From the NCBI GenBank assembly GCA_036971615.1, contig JAYKKR010000001.1, forward strand, positions 4,402,001 to 4,466,000: a DNA stretch of 64,000 nucleotides. Direction: 5' to 3'. The position numbers and the translations under genes are program-made. This stretch comes from Amyloporia xantha. Its lineage: Eukaryota > Basidiomycota > Agaricomycetes > Polyporales > Adustoporiaceae. The notes beneath the pieces were generated by a model, which worked only from the letters and a program-made list of their open reading frames with translations, was not told the DNA's origin and did no database searches. Of the stretch, positions 12,260 through 25,100 are shown in pieces. Numbering within the stretch: the first letter of the stretch is position 1; each line of letters starts with the position of its first letter.

Positions 12260-15200
12260 ATGGAGCCCAGTACGTTGAGCAGCACGTTTTGCAGTCATGC
12301 GGCGCTGACTACGGACGCGCGTTGCAGGTGGAACGGACTACCTATACCAAATCAAACTATTGTCGGCATTGCGAAGTGGTACGGGTCCTCATCTTCCAGA
12401 ATCTCTCTACCACTGACGAGCCGTTCAGGAGACCCCGCAAGAATACACACTTTCTTGGCAGAAATCGGAAAGGATGGACGCAGGTCGTTGGATAACGACG
12501 GTGATCTGGGCGCGGCGGCGCTGCACCTAGCCATCCGTTGTGCATCTCGTGAGTCTCCTCCTGTCAATTCTCCGGTCAATCTAATTATCATGTAGTCGAC
12601 ACAATCACACTTTTACTCTCGCACCGAGCGATTTCACCGAACGCTATCTACCCGCCTGGTTCGGGAACGACTGCACTCCATCTGGCAGCGTCTTCTGCGC
12701 GTGCCGATGTGGTCAACTTGTTGCTGGAGCAAGACGGAATCGATGACACGCTGAGAGACGGGCAGGGTAGGACGTGTTTGGAAGCTGCGAAGGGCAAGGA
12801 CACTGTTCGCGCCATACAAGGCACGCGAGGACGATTCCTGGCTTTCATGAAGTATACTCACCTGATTCTCTAGACTCACGTGCGTTCTTAACCGCGTCGT
12901 ATCGCTCACTGCTACGTTCCTATATAATGTCACCGCCCAACGAGCCCACCCCGGAGCCTCTCATCACGCTGCTCTCTTCGCCTCGTATACGCCATGTGGA
13001 TCTGTCCTATCTCGACGAGGCTTCCGGTCGCACGCTACTCCATGAGGCGGCCAGGCGCAAAGATCTGCGACTCATAGAACTTGCTGTCCGTGCCGGGGCA
13101 GATGTCTTCGCGCGTGATCGCAGGGGCCGCACAGCCTCAGAGAGCGCAGGCAAGGATGAGCGGGTGAAAGTCTTCTTGAAACAATGTGAGACCCCCTGTT
13201 GGGTAGCGGTACTGTGGTACTCACTCTGTGTGTAGTCACAAACCAGGACACGTCCCTCCTCAACAAGCCAACGTCGGAGCCTCCGGAAATGAGAGGTTAC
13301 TTGAACAAATACACGAACGTTGCGAAGGGATACAACACGCGGTGGTTTGTTCTAAAAAACGGCGTCTTTTCTTGTAAGTCCGTTCACCCTGTGTCAATAT
13401 TGCTGTATTCACCATCTTGCCAGACTATCGTCATCAGGAAGACGAAAATGTCGCTTGCAGAGGGTCCATCGCAATGCGGATAGCCGTGCTCCATGTCTCT
13501 CCCAGCAACTCAGGCCTGCGTTTTGAGGTGCATTCGAGCCCGGCGCGCGGCCACAGCGGAGTGCAGAAGTGGTATCTGAAGGCGAACCACCGCGTGGAAG
13601 CGTCCCGCTGGATCCAAGCACTGCAGAAGAGCATGGAGTGGGCACGGCGAGAAGCCGAGGGCGAGCGCAAGAGCGGTGAGAGCGATGCCCCGAGCTACTC
13701 TGCGTCTAGCAAGGCTATGACGTTGACGAACACGCACGTGGCGCGCGTTAAGAGCCTCGGGAACGGCTCTACGGGCAGCTCTCTCGCGGAGGACGCCTCT
13801 GGAGACGAGACGATCCCCGTACAGGAGGGAGGCGAGAAGGAGGCACCGGAGGAGCAGGATCAGGAAGAAGAGCACTCGTCTGTCGCCGACTCGACGGCGC
13901 AGAGTCCGCCACACGCGTCGTCGTTTGAGCTACAAGGCAATGCGCTCGTCGCGCAGGTGGAGCTGACTTCGCAGTTGCTGTCGAGGCTGCCCGTGGGTAG
14001 CGCGGCCCCGCGGTCGGTGGAGCTGAAGAAGGCGGTGGAGGAGACGTTCACGTCGGTGCACGGGATGCTGGACGAGTACGTGCAGATGGTGCGCGAGCGT
14101 GAGGAGTGGTACAAGGCGAAGCTCGAGCGCGAGCGCGAGAGACAGACCTTGTGGGAGGAGAGCTTGCAGACGGTCGTCAAGGAAGGTGAGCAACTCGAGC
14201 AGGAGCTCCGCAACAGGTCACGCCGCAAGAGCCGCACCCTCGATGCAAGCTTCGTGACCGTCAGCGAAGGCGAAGGCACTCTCACTCGCAGAGGCTCACA
14301 ACGCGGTGTCTCTCTAGCAGGTGCTGTCACTGCTTCTCCGGAGCCCACTACGCCGACGGGCACACTCACTGTTGTGCGCCGGCCGCTGTCGCGGCAAGCA
14401 TCTGGGACCTCACCCGCTAGGTCTATGTTCCCAGCTGGTGCTCGTCAATACTCGTTCAACACCGGCCCGACCTCGCCCGAACTACAAGAGGCTGACGCCT
14501 TCGTGGACACGGACGAAGAGGATGAGTTTTTCGACGCTATCGAGAGCAATAATTTGCCCAACCTGGTCGTCCACCAGTCCCTGATGTCGAACCATGATCA
14601 TTTGTGGATCACAATTCACAAAGATCAGTATATCGGATATCTGAAGCTCCGAGAACGGCTGGGAATCACGAGCGACAATAGACCGCCAATGAGTCTTTGG
14701 GCAGTGCTCAAGAACAGCATTGGCAAGGACCTCACGAAGATCTCGTTCCCGGTCTTCTTCAATGAGCCCACCAGCATGTTGCAACGCATGGTCAGTATTC
14801 CACAGTGTCAACTGTGGTTCATTCGGTCCAGGTGATCTGACTGCAATCCCACAGGCTGAAGACATGGAATTCTCAGAATGCCGTGAGTGTCACAAGTTGA
14901 TTCATTTAGACCGACACGACAATTGAGATTTGGGCTAGTTGATGCTGCATACGCTGAGACGGATCCGCACAAACGGATCGCTTTCGTGGCCGCGTTCGCG
15001 ATGTCCAATTACTCATCTACCATTGGCCGTATCGCTAAGCCCTTCAACCCCATGCTGGTGAGTAATTATCGTACCTGTAGCTGAATTTGAAATTCAAGAG
15101 TAGTCGTAGGGCGAGACGTTTGAGTATGTCCGCCTGGACAAAGACTACCGTTATGTCTCTGAACAAGTCAGCCATCATCCGCCAATTTCGGCTTGCTGGT

Positions 15201-16237
15201 CGGAATCCCCTCATTGGCGCTATTACGGCGAGGTTCGTCATCATTGGGTGATGAGTTTGAGTCAGACCTGACCATTGTGTACAGGTCGATGCTCAAAATA
15301 AATTCATGGGCAAATCATTCGAGATCCGACCCACAGGAGTGGCGCATGCCGAGCTTCTACTGCCCGAGGAGAGGGCGCCAAGTTATCCGAAAGCTAAAGG
15401 TCTGCATGTTGAAGGCAAGGTCGTGGAACATTACAGCTGGAAGAAAGTCACCACAAATATCTCTGGATTCATTTTGGGCTCCCCGACCATTGATCATTAC
15501 GGCGATATGGTGGTACGTGAAAAAACCTGTTCGCATGGTAGTTTGTGTTCTCACAGAATGCTGCTCAGATCACCAACCATCGTACGAAGGACCAGTGTGT
15601 CTTGACTTTCAAGCCTCGCGGATGGCGTGGTAAAGACGCATATGAGATATCTGGTTATGTCGCAGACTCTGAGGGCAACGTCACCTACGAGATCGCCGGT
15701 CGGTGGAATAGTCAATTGGTGGCACGAGCAGTGGGAAGTGGATTTGGACAGCTTCACCCTGACGTGAAAGTGGGTGGACCTAGTTCGCCGTCCACTAGCC
15801 CGGAGTATATTCTGCTCTGGCGAAACTCTGAGAAGCCTCCAGCGCCGTTTAACTTGACACCGTTTGCAATCACGCTCAACGACTGTCCTGAGACGTTAGG
15901 AACCTACATTGCCCCCACGGATTGCCGATTACGTCCCGATCAGAGGGCCTTTGAAATGGGCAAGTATGAGCGCGCCAACGAGCTCAAGAACAAGCAGGAG
16001 GAATATCAAAGAGCAACAAGGAAAGCACGAGAGGAAGGACGACTACCACCGCACAAACCCCGCTGGTTTTCCGCTGACACTGAGCCAGATACTGGCGAAA
16101 GAGTATGGGCTCCTTCGAAGGTCAATGACGAGCTCGAGTACTGGCTAGAGCGGGACAAGGTGTGGGAAGCGAAGCACCGAGAGCAGTCGACGTCCTGGAA
16201 TGGTGTGGACCGTATCTTTATTGAAGATGACCCGTGA
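12260..16237 (+). CDS. Oxysterol-binding protein, Osh1/Swh1 type (ankyrin-PH-FFAT-ORD)
   Basis: This is a lipid-transfer protein acting at ER contact sites. Exon 1 is only ten coding bases, from the ATG at 12260. It splices through a GTACGT donor and CGTTGCAG acceptor into [14 protein letters not shown]. Ankyrin-like repeats follow ([40 protein letters not shown]). A PH domain runs from [20 protein letters not shown] to about residue 370. A charged coiled-coil segment comes next, then the FFAT motif EFFDAIE, which in this family binds VAP proteins of the ER. The C-terminal ORD carries the signature [11 protein letters not shown] near 15165 and KPFNPMLGETFE. The total is roughly 1,100 residues, like yeast Osh1. 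One intron (12821-12873) has a GC donor. The frame is clean throughout. Confidence 0.95.
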
Positions 16238-17080
16238 TCATACATGTTGTACACTGATGGACCATTTACGTTATATTACAGCTATCGTGTTTCCCACCTG
16301 GAATATTCTTTTCGGTTGCAGTTCGAAGTAGATGAGTATCACACTATTGTGTTCGAATAACTGAGTTGTAGCAATGCCATTGAGATCCATCTTATGCATC
16401 CGTCATGCACGAGGATAGGTTACTGACCCTTAGCTGCTGCAGTGCGACCAGACGATTTGCAATTCGTAGGTCATATCCTTAGACGGACTTCAAGAATTGT
16501 TCATGCGAGCGACTGATCTGAGGAAACGATAGTGAGTTGGAGCAAGACGCAGTCGAACCTGAGTTGCACCTATTGACATCCGTTCATTTCATCGACATCA
16601 GGTCTTACACCACGCCCACTATGAAGCTTTGCTTGAATCAGAATCTTCGCGCATCAGTAGCTGTGCCCTTTGCCGTCACCAATGCAAGCGAGCTGGCATA
16701 TTGGCGCCGACCTGACTGAATTCACACATCTGCAGGGTCGCCAGGGATTTTGATAGCAATCACTGAACTGTCAAAATACAATAGGTTCTCTTGCTGGCAA
16801 CCCAACTCTGATAAGTATACATACTTACCGCTCTGACTCTCGCCAATCTTGGCTACTTGATGCCTTATGTCAGGATAGTCCTCGTGGCTCGCTACAGCGA
16901 ACCTTCGCACCTACGTTGTATTGCCATGGCGGTCGCACCAGACGGATCAATCCCTACGCTTTAAAGAAAGCGTTCCATCGCCTCCCTGAGGCCAAACTTT
17001 TCCCTTCTCATCTGGTTCGGTCCTCACCTCCTTTTTCGGGTCCGAATCAGGCCATTCGTTTTTATTTCGTTCGTACTAAC
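16238..17080. other. Intergenic
   Basis: Spacer between two plus-strand genes with only short frames and nothing recognisable. Confidence 0.5.
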
Positions 17081-19295
17081 ATGGGCAGGGCCACTTATTT
17101 TTTGACTTATTTACTTTTCTTTCCGATCTTCGCGCTAGCAGCGAATGACTGGTCAGAGCCGTGCTTTGATGGTCAATGTTCGTACGATGTCGATGGGCCT
17201 GTCTCTGGCTCTCTATTGATCGTAAGTTTCAATTTTCCTGTTATACAGGCTATCCATGTCTGCACTTTCTAACGACTACCTTTCAGTCCGGTGCTTCGAC
17301 TGCTATATCTGACCTGACGGAAGCGGCAGGTTGGAGCATTCTCGACTGCGACTCGAATAGCAAAGGACAGAATCTCCGTGCCGTATGCACCAATGCCACC
17401 GCAGGCTGCGACCATCTGTACCAAGGAAGTGCTGTCGGCACTATCGTCCGCATGCCCAAGAACGTACGTCTCTGGTTCTGTTCTCATTCGGGTGTCTGAT
17501 CTTTACACAGTGCACACAAATGCCGTTCGCTCGCGTAGCTAGCATGTGGGAAGATGAGAATCAGACGACCTCATACTCTCCGCGTAGCCGTATATATCCC
17601 CGCATCACTTTACCAGCGGTCATGGGGTTCATCCTGGATACGAACTTCAGCGCTGTGGATCCATCTCAGTTCGTAACCTCCTGTACCCGAGCTGCCCTTC
17701 GATCATGCCGTCGTTACCGTTGCCGAGGCGCTGACTGTATGATCTCGCAGAAACGGACAAATCGCCATCCATTTCCAAGGTGCGAGTCTTGGAGGTAGCC
17801 CGGCTGATCTTGCTAGGCGTAGCTCAGATAGTGAGTCACATAGTGCAAGATGTCTTACGGTTTTTGTCAAAGCAGCATCATTCACCAATTGTAGACATCA
17901 CCAAGTCTGCCACCCAGCAGATCCCGCCTATCAACGTCAACGAGCAAGGCACGCTCTTCAATGATTCCCTGAATTGTCCTTCCACTTCCATCACGGTGGA
18001 CGGCGCCTCCATTGATTGCCACATCCAGCTCGCCGTGGACATCGCCACGAATGTGACGGCCTCTTATGGGTTCTCTCTTTCTGGATCACTGGTGCCCCCG
18101 GAACTCACCGACTTCACTCTCAACACAGGTGCGCGAATTGTGTGCATGATCATGTTTGCAGCTAATCGACAGCGACTGCCGTAGCTCTGGACGGCTCCCT
18201 CGATGGGACTCTCACCATCAACAGCACAGGCCAACTTACCCTTGCGAGCCCGTCTATAACACTCTTTACAATCGGCATCCCCGGACTTGACATCCCCGGG
18301 TACGTCCCTCATTACTCATCGTATACCTCATGCGGCACAAGCTGACACGCGCGAGTGTGCAGAATTTTGAGCATCGGACCCACATTCCAGATCGATGCCA
18401 ACGCTGTCGTAACGCTGGGTGCCGACCTGGATGCGACTGTCGGTGTGAACTACACCATCGACAACGCCGAGCTCAACTTCCCGCCATCCGCCAACGCCAC
18501 CTCGAGTGGGAGCTTCACGCCTGGGGCAAATTGTAAGCACCGGGTCTTCGCAGAACTGCAGTGGGATATGCGCTACTAGTCAATCCAGCTTGCTGACTCC
18601 GCCTCGCGCAGCTTTGCACCTAGCCGTATCCGAGCCGGACGTGCAGATCGATACCTCCATCACCGTGAACTTGATCCCGAGCGTAAGCTTTCGCCGGGCT
18701 GAATCCCACCGCTGCTTCCCGTGTGTGTCCTGAAAGTATGTTTCGCATTAGATCGCGTTCGGAATCACGGCCTTTGAGGACGTCAAGGCCACGGTCAGTC
18801 TCGATGTGGACGCGTTTGTGACTCTCAGCTTGGAAGCCCAAGACAACGCACAGTCCTCTGCCGCTCCGGGCTCCTCGATGACTTATAGCCCGTCCGTGGC
18901 GTACAGCTCCTCTGCTGCTTATAGTCCCTCGACAGCCTATGGCTCATCGGCTGCCTACAGTCCTTCGACCGCGTATAGCTCTTCGCTTGCCTATAGCTCC
19001 TCGGCTGCCTACAGTTCCACGCCGGCTTACAGCTCCTCGGCTACCTCCAGTTCCTCGACTGACGCCCAATCCTCCGGGGACGGGTTTTCGGCCTCTGTGA
19101 ACCTGGTTGCCGGAGTGAACGTCACGGCCGACGCAGATGCCAACCTCTTCGGCATCTTTGATGACAACAAGAGCTTCACGCTGTTCTCCAAGACGTTTGA
19201 GCTCTTCCAGGTGCGCAGTGAACGGTCGACGATGGGCTGGTTTCCGCTTGGCTGACGCGAGTTGATTTTTCTGCGTGTAGAAATCCTTCAGCTAG
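17081..19295 (+). CDS. Secreted protein of unknown function with Ser/Tyr-rich hexapeptide repeat
   Basis: I do not recognise the family. The ATG at 17081 opens a clear signal peptide (MGRATYFLTYLLFFPIFALA), then a Cys-containing region (CFDGQCSYDVDGPVSGSLLI). The long middle part is rich in Thr, Asn, Val and Asp with alternating beta-like strands (LDGSLDGTLTINSTGQL; GADLDATVGVNYTIDNAEL) and many N-glycosylation sequons. Near the C-terminus is a six-residue tandem repeat (pattern YSSSAA/YSPSTA), then SVNLVAGVNVTADADANLFG. The last exon gives KSFS before the stop at 19293-19295. About nine short introns are needed. One join (acceptor just before 17751) requires dropping one A of an AAA run. The protein is probably secreted or wall-associated, by inference. 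Confidence 0.8.
18885..19070 (+). repeat. 18-base coding tandem repeat
   Basis: About nine to ten imperfect 18-base units encode six-residue repeats alternating AYSSS and AYSPS/AYGSS. Units differ at synonymous and a few non-synonymous positions. All spacing keeps the frame, so copy-number changes would not break the protein. Confidence 0.85.
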
Positions 19296-20009
19296 TGGAT
19301 ATGAAGACGCCGAGTTGATTTGGGTTGATTTGGCCTACGCGTGCTGGGGCCTGGGGAAGCTGAGTATCGATGCCAGTGAATCTGCATGCTTGGATCTTGT
19401 TAGTTGATGCTGCCTATGTTACGACGGACTTGCTCCCATTCTTTACGACTGTCTTTCTTTTTATAGCTTTTTATCTATACTGGTTCATGGGGTCATTTAG
19501 CGGAACGCATGGTTTGAGTTCGTGGCTTCTAGAGATCGTCTGCTCTGACTGTCGGCTCCAAGTGGTGCCCGTACGCCTTATGGGCCGTTGTCGCCGTCCA
19601 CTGGTACTTCTGAACATCTAATTTCGTCCTGAGCGTTGGTAGTCCGGCACAAAATGTTCCCACTTCCAGATCTGCCGATCAGATCAAGTTCTCTGGCGAG
19701 TGTCGAATAAGAAGGAAGTGAGACTGAGGCGATTTTTGACAACTAGAAATGATCCATGTCTCGTATTCAATGTAAATATGTAAGAATTGGAGACCGAAGT
19801 TCACAGCTTCGACTTACTTTAGCACTCAGATATGCAGGCTAGGTCGTACAGACAGTAGGGCGACTCAGCCACACACTTCGAACAATGAGTAAAACATGGG
19901 TAGGTCCACCAGTGGTGTTTGATAAAAAGTGAAGAATAAATCACTGAAAAATATCACTGCATGTAAGCCTCCGCCAAACCCCGTACTAGCACGCCATGAT
20001 GAACTTCAC
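19296..20009. other. Convergent 3' region
   Basis: AT-richer region between the 3' ends of the secreted protein gene and the zinc-finger gene. Nothing else seen. Confidence 0.5.
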
Positions 20010-21201
20010 TCATAACTCGCTGAGCTCTTCTGCCAAATCGGCTGAACCACAACAGCCCATTTTGCCATTACGCAAATGTCGTATGAGGGCATCCCTCCGG
20101 CTAAAACTCTGGAGACACCCGCCAACCATCACATGGCCCTTATAAATGTACGCGTCGCCCTCGGCATTGTATGCACCAGCCTTCTCCAATGGCACTCCGC
20201 AGCAGACCCATTTCTGGTGGCTGACGTCGGCACGATGCGTATTCATGTGCCGCCGCAGGTCGGGAACTCGTCTGCTAGAGGGAACAAACCCACAAGTTGG
20301 GCAAGTACGGGAGCCGCTGCGCAGAGCCTGCTCAAATTTCTCGGGAAGACTGTCGACCTGTGCATTGCGATATCGGGCGCGGCAACCTACGCGGATTGGA
20401 GAGGCATAGCTTGTGTCAGGGGAGGAAGTCCCGGCTGGCGAGGCTACTCGCTGAGCACGCTCAAGGGTGTAAGGACGATAACGCCGCCTTTGCTTTGCAG
20501 TTGGAGTGGAAGGAAAAAAGTCTGAGTCTGAACTGCCCTCATCCATCCATCCCTCCGCACCAATATCCGAACCAAACGAAGAGGATGTAGGTGAAGAGGA
20601 CACAGGCGAAGAGAACGCAGGAAGACTCTGAGAGAATGAGTGAGAAGTGGTGGACCCTCCGGCTTTGGAAGTGTCAGGCTCGAGCTCAGACAGACAGAGC
20701 TGCTGGAATGACTGGGCAACCTCCTGTGGAGAAAAAAGAGACAGCAGTTCTGCTGACGAGAGACAGAGTGGAGACACGGCAGGATGAGGAGCGAAATATG
20801 GATAGTCCGCATTGCTCGATAGATTTGTATGGAATGAACCGTTACTGCAGAACGGATGCATGTGAGACACTAGCTTCCTCGCACAACAGTATAGGAAGGA
20901 CATACAAGGAAGACGGCCAATCTACGTGTGCCAACCCCAAGTCCAGGCCAAGTCCAATATCTGCACTGGAGTCGGAGATCGGGTGGGAGGAATAACCCGC
21001 CTCGCCCAAGAACTGACTCTGAGGGCTGAGGTCTTCAGGGATTGGTGGCATAATGCCTCCCTGCAGGAAGAGATCCTGGTCGATCGACCACTCATGAGGG
21101 GAGGTGTATTCATCCCTGGATTCGACAAGGGAAAAATCAAGCGAGCCGTTTGCCTCAGTAGAGGTGAAGTTGGGCTGTTCGCAGAACGAGAAGAAATTCA
21201 T
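20010..21201 (-). CDS. C2H2-type zinc-finger protein, probable transcription factor
   Basis: Two exons (21201-20906 and 20844-20010) joined by a GTATGT donor give 376 residues. The N-terminal 200 residues are acidic and Ser/Pro rich (SLDFSLVESRDEYTS; LSSAELLSLFSPQEVAQSF), as in activation regions. The C-terminus has a classical finger CPTCGFVPSSRRVPDLRRHM..H. A second, atypical finger-like block follows (WVCCGVPLEK, then GGCLQSFSRRDALIRHLRN), in which a Cys pair and a His end are separated by a longer loop. This arrangement is common in Agaricomycete DNA-binding proteins. The gene lies just downstream of nitrite reductase, so a regulatory link is possible but not shown. Confidence 0.85.
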
Positions 21202-21271
21202 GGAGGGCGCGGGAGATGCTGTAGAGGCGATGGTGCCGCGAAGGATGATGAATGGCGTGCATATTTACCGC

Positions 21272-21279
21272 CTTTTATA
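21272..21279 (-). promoter_or_regulatory. TATA box of the zinc-finger gene
   Basis: TATAAAAG on the minus strand lies about 70 bases upstream of the ATG at 21201, a near-ideal TATA element at a fitting distance. Confidence 0.55.
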
Positions 21280-22119
21280 CCTGGAGTGGACGCGGCCATT
21301 GTGCGAGAGAGCAGTGTGCTCTACCTCTGCCCTTTGGCGGGCTGAGAAGATGGTGTCCCAGTATAAGAACGTCGTGTCCGGCAAGAGCCCTGCTAACCAT
21401 GTAAGGCAATTGTGAAGAGTGATGCCGCCATCTAATCGCACTGGCAGTGGCGTCTGAGGACATCGCGTTTCTGCAGCCTAGGCTGGCCACTGCGATATCG
21501 TTTATCGTTCAGTGTCAGGGCTAGAATCAACACATCGAGATGTACAAAGGATGTAGTCAAGCAGGGCTCGCACTTGTTAAAAGAACTTGGTGAATCGATC
21601 ACTGAGGACACGAGTCACGGGACCGTGACGCGCGACTACGACGCGTCGTCGAGAGTCGAGACTCGAAAGCGATCGCAGCGCGCAGTGCAACTATCGTTGA
21701 CCCATACAAGATGCACTTTTGCGGGCATCCCGACGCAGGGGATAAAATTCAAGAAAGTGGGCATGTATTATGCCAGTGGTCAGTGGTGCACCTGCAACGT
21801 CCTCAGCAGCAATACTGGATCCAGTCTCAGCCGAGTGGTGTGAACTTCAAAAGGATATATACTTCCTCAGCCTACTAGAAATTGGATATCAGCTACAACA
21901 TCGATAGTAGGGCGAGCATTTTCCATAGTGGTTAGCTAGGCGAGCTTCCTAGCGGCCCAAGACGCCTTTCTAGGAGAACGGTCTTGAAATTTGGGAAAAT
22001 ACTTGGGGTTTCAATATATGCTGGAGGACGAACATGGTGTGTAGGCATAATAGCAAAGATATAACCGGCATGAAGAGGCGTTTCATGCCGAGATACAAAT
22101 TACATGTCATGGATCTTCT
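21280..22119. other. Intergenic
   Basis: Upstream region of the zinc-finger gene and downstream region of nitrite reductase. No other feature recognised. Confidence 0.5.
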
Positions 22120-25100
22120 TCACCATTCGAGCTTGTTGTTCATGGCTCCGCAACCTTCCTTTTCTGGACCCACTATCTCTACTCCTCCTTGATCCACAAG
22201 CGCTGCAGTCGCCCTGCGGACCATCCACTTACTCGTTCCAATTATCGCATCCAGCTCGTCCGATTCGGGGAGAAGTAGCGACACGTCGTCATCCTCAACT
22301 CGGACGTCGAATGCTAGAATGCTGTATGCATCATCATTCAGACATGCGCCCGATGTCAACGTAAAGTTTCGCTTATGCATGGGACCTGATATTGAGCAAG
22401 ACATTAGTTATTACGGACAAGTCAAGTACAAGGATGGTATGATGCGCACATGAAACGTAAAGCGCTCCGCTAGAAGGATCATCGCCGACAATTCCATGTT
22501 CCAAGACGAATGCCCGCTTGTGAGGGCACATCTACCGTTCATAAAGGTAAGACGCAACCCGTCGACGCTTCAGGTTCAAGAACAATACCTGTTGGGTCGC
22601 GAAGAACCCCCGCCGAGGAACGTGGAATATCGCGAGCTGACTGTCGCCGTATTTGACCGCTGCAGAGCTGAGGATAGAACAACAATCTTTGATACTTACT
22701 CAACACAAGGACTAATCAGAAGATGAACACACGTTGTGCCCGAATCACTCGGAACCAAATCTTGCAGCTTCGCCAGCTTTCGCCACTTCCACTGTGATTT
22801 GGGCGGTTTGATGTCGCTTTCGCGCAAGTGTGCAGAGGGGAAGCTCTTTGCCCAGTCAGCAGGACGTGGCTGACCACGCTCGATGATTTGCTCGACTTGA
22901 GGCCGGCGTTCATCCTACAAACTCGATGAGCAGGTGGAACAAATAACGGATGCGGGGGTGACTTGCACTGTTGACGAATTGTCGGAATTGTTTCTGGCGC
23001 TCGGGGCTGTCGACAACAGCCTTCCATTCATCATAGTACGTGCCAACAAGATCCTCCATCTCGCGTTCTAGATCTTCACAGATACCGAGCTCGTCATCCA
23101 AGAGGACGCGTTTCAGTTTCTGAATTCATTGTCAGGCGCACGTTCAGGATTATACGCTGATCGGCAGTACCTCAATCCCTCCTTCCATCCCATCAAGCCA
23201 CCGCGCAGTCCGCATTAGCTTGTCAGCAGTTCTGATGTAAAACATCAGGAAACGATCGAGAATCTTTATGACTTTGGATGGCGGAACATCGCTCGCGAAA
23301 AGGGTCGCATGTCGCGGGCTAACACCCCCATTACCGCATATGAATACTGCCAAACCATCCGGTCAAGATACACGATTTGAAAATTGCTAGAAAACACACT
23401 CACTGTTCCAGCCCTTGTCAGTGGCTATCAGACCAAAGTCCTTTCCTTGGGCCTCTGCGCACTCCCGAACGCAACCACTTACGCCACCCTTGAGTTTATG
23501 CGGTGAGCGAATACCCTTGTACCGCTCTTCCAACTGCACTGCGACTGATGTGAAAATATGAGACACATTCATTAATTGAGGAGGGATGTCTTACGTGCTA
23601 CCGAGTCGCCGATACCATAGCGGCACCATGACGTACCGACGCAGGACTTGACAGTCCGCAATGCCTTACCTAAACAACGTTGTAAGTTTTCCTCAATGTC
23701 CATTCAATATTATACTGACCATATGCATGGCCACTCTCGAAACCAGCATCGATGAGCTCCTTCCAGATCGACGGTAGGTCTGCCTTTCTGCGCGCCGAAC
23801 ATATCCACCCGCTGTCCGCCAGTGATCTTAGTGTATAGGCCGTCTATACAGCCAGCGCTCTCGTTCAGACGCGCCCCTACTCGAGTTAAATGATGACTCA
23901 CATTTCTTGGCCACTTGTCCCAGAACGATCAACTTATCCGGAGTAATCTGAGAGAATTTTGTTACATCGCTGCAACCACCGTAATATGATCAGCCATACC
24001 TCGCCTGCAGCCACACGAGGGACGACTGAGAATGTGCCTGTCACGACGTTCAATAAATATTAATAAAGCAGAGGCTTGCTTCGTGCAACGTACCGTTTCG
24101 CTGGATATTAGCCATGAACCTATAAAAGATGTTAGTGTCAACGTCAGTAATACTTATTAAGTATGCTCGCCTGTCATTCGTGTCCTGGTTCCTGTGCACG
24201 CAGGTGAGAAACGAGAAAATCAAACAAGAACTATACGACTTACGCATGATGAACTGGGTTCATGACATGCTCATTCCACAACGACGACAAAATGCTCCCG
24301 ATGACAGGCTTGCAAAGTTCACAGCCTACGGCATCCTTATTCACTCCACTCGTCTCCATGATCTCTGTGAACGTCTTGAGCTTCTTGAATCTGCAAAGAA
24401 GACAATATCCAACGTCAAATTCTGTACCGCGAGGATTCAAAGACCATTTGACTCACTTGATGATATTGAACAGATCTGCCCGAGAGAGTGCGAAATGCGG
24501 GCAGATGTTGTTGCTGACAGTATTCCCTGCCTTCTTCATTTCCGCCTTTAGCGCCAAGGGTGTGAGGGAGTGGACAGTATGAGGCACAAGATAGTATTCA
24601 CCTTAAAGAGGTTCGTAAGGAACGGCATGCCTGGCATTGCGAAATTAGCATGTAACCAGAACGAAATGAGAGTACGGACTATCACATACATCCACCACAG
24701 CCAGAGCCGGCTTTGGTCTTGGCTTTTATGTCCCCGAGAGTCTCCGCACCGTCCTTGATGCATTGCACGATATCGCCCTTGGTCACGTTCTAACAACACA
24801 CAGAAACATATGTAGGTCAGCCTTCTGGGACCGCCCCGCGCAAGCAGCAGAGCCACTACGTACATGACAGCTGCAAATTTGCGCATCATCGTCGAGATCT
24901 GCGCCCGAGTCATCTTTGTTCTTGCCATCGCCCAGAATAAACTGCGACGGAGGCACGTCCAGCGCTTTCTAACGACGGAAAAAGGCAATGAGCACTTCAT
25001 GAGGGCCGTGCGAACGCAGCCATACACACCTTCTTCTTCACGAGAGCGACGAGCTTGATGTAATCTGCCGTGTCGCCCACCATCATCCCGCCCAGGATGT

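Noticed and set aside
13510..14369. Long minus-strand frames (134 and 169 codons)
   Set aside because: They lie antisense to the PH and coiled-coil part of the oxysterol-binding protein, whose high GC content removes stops by chance.
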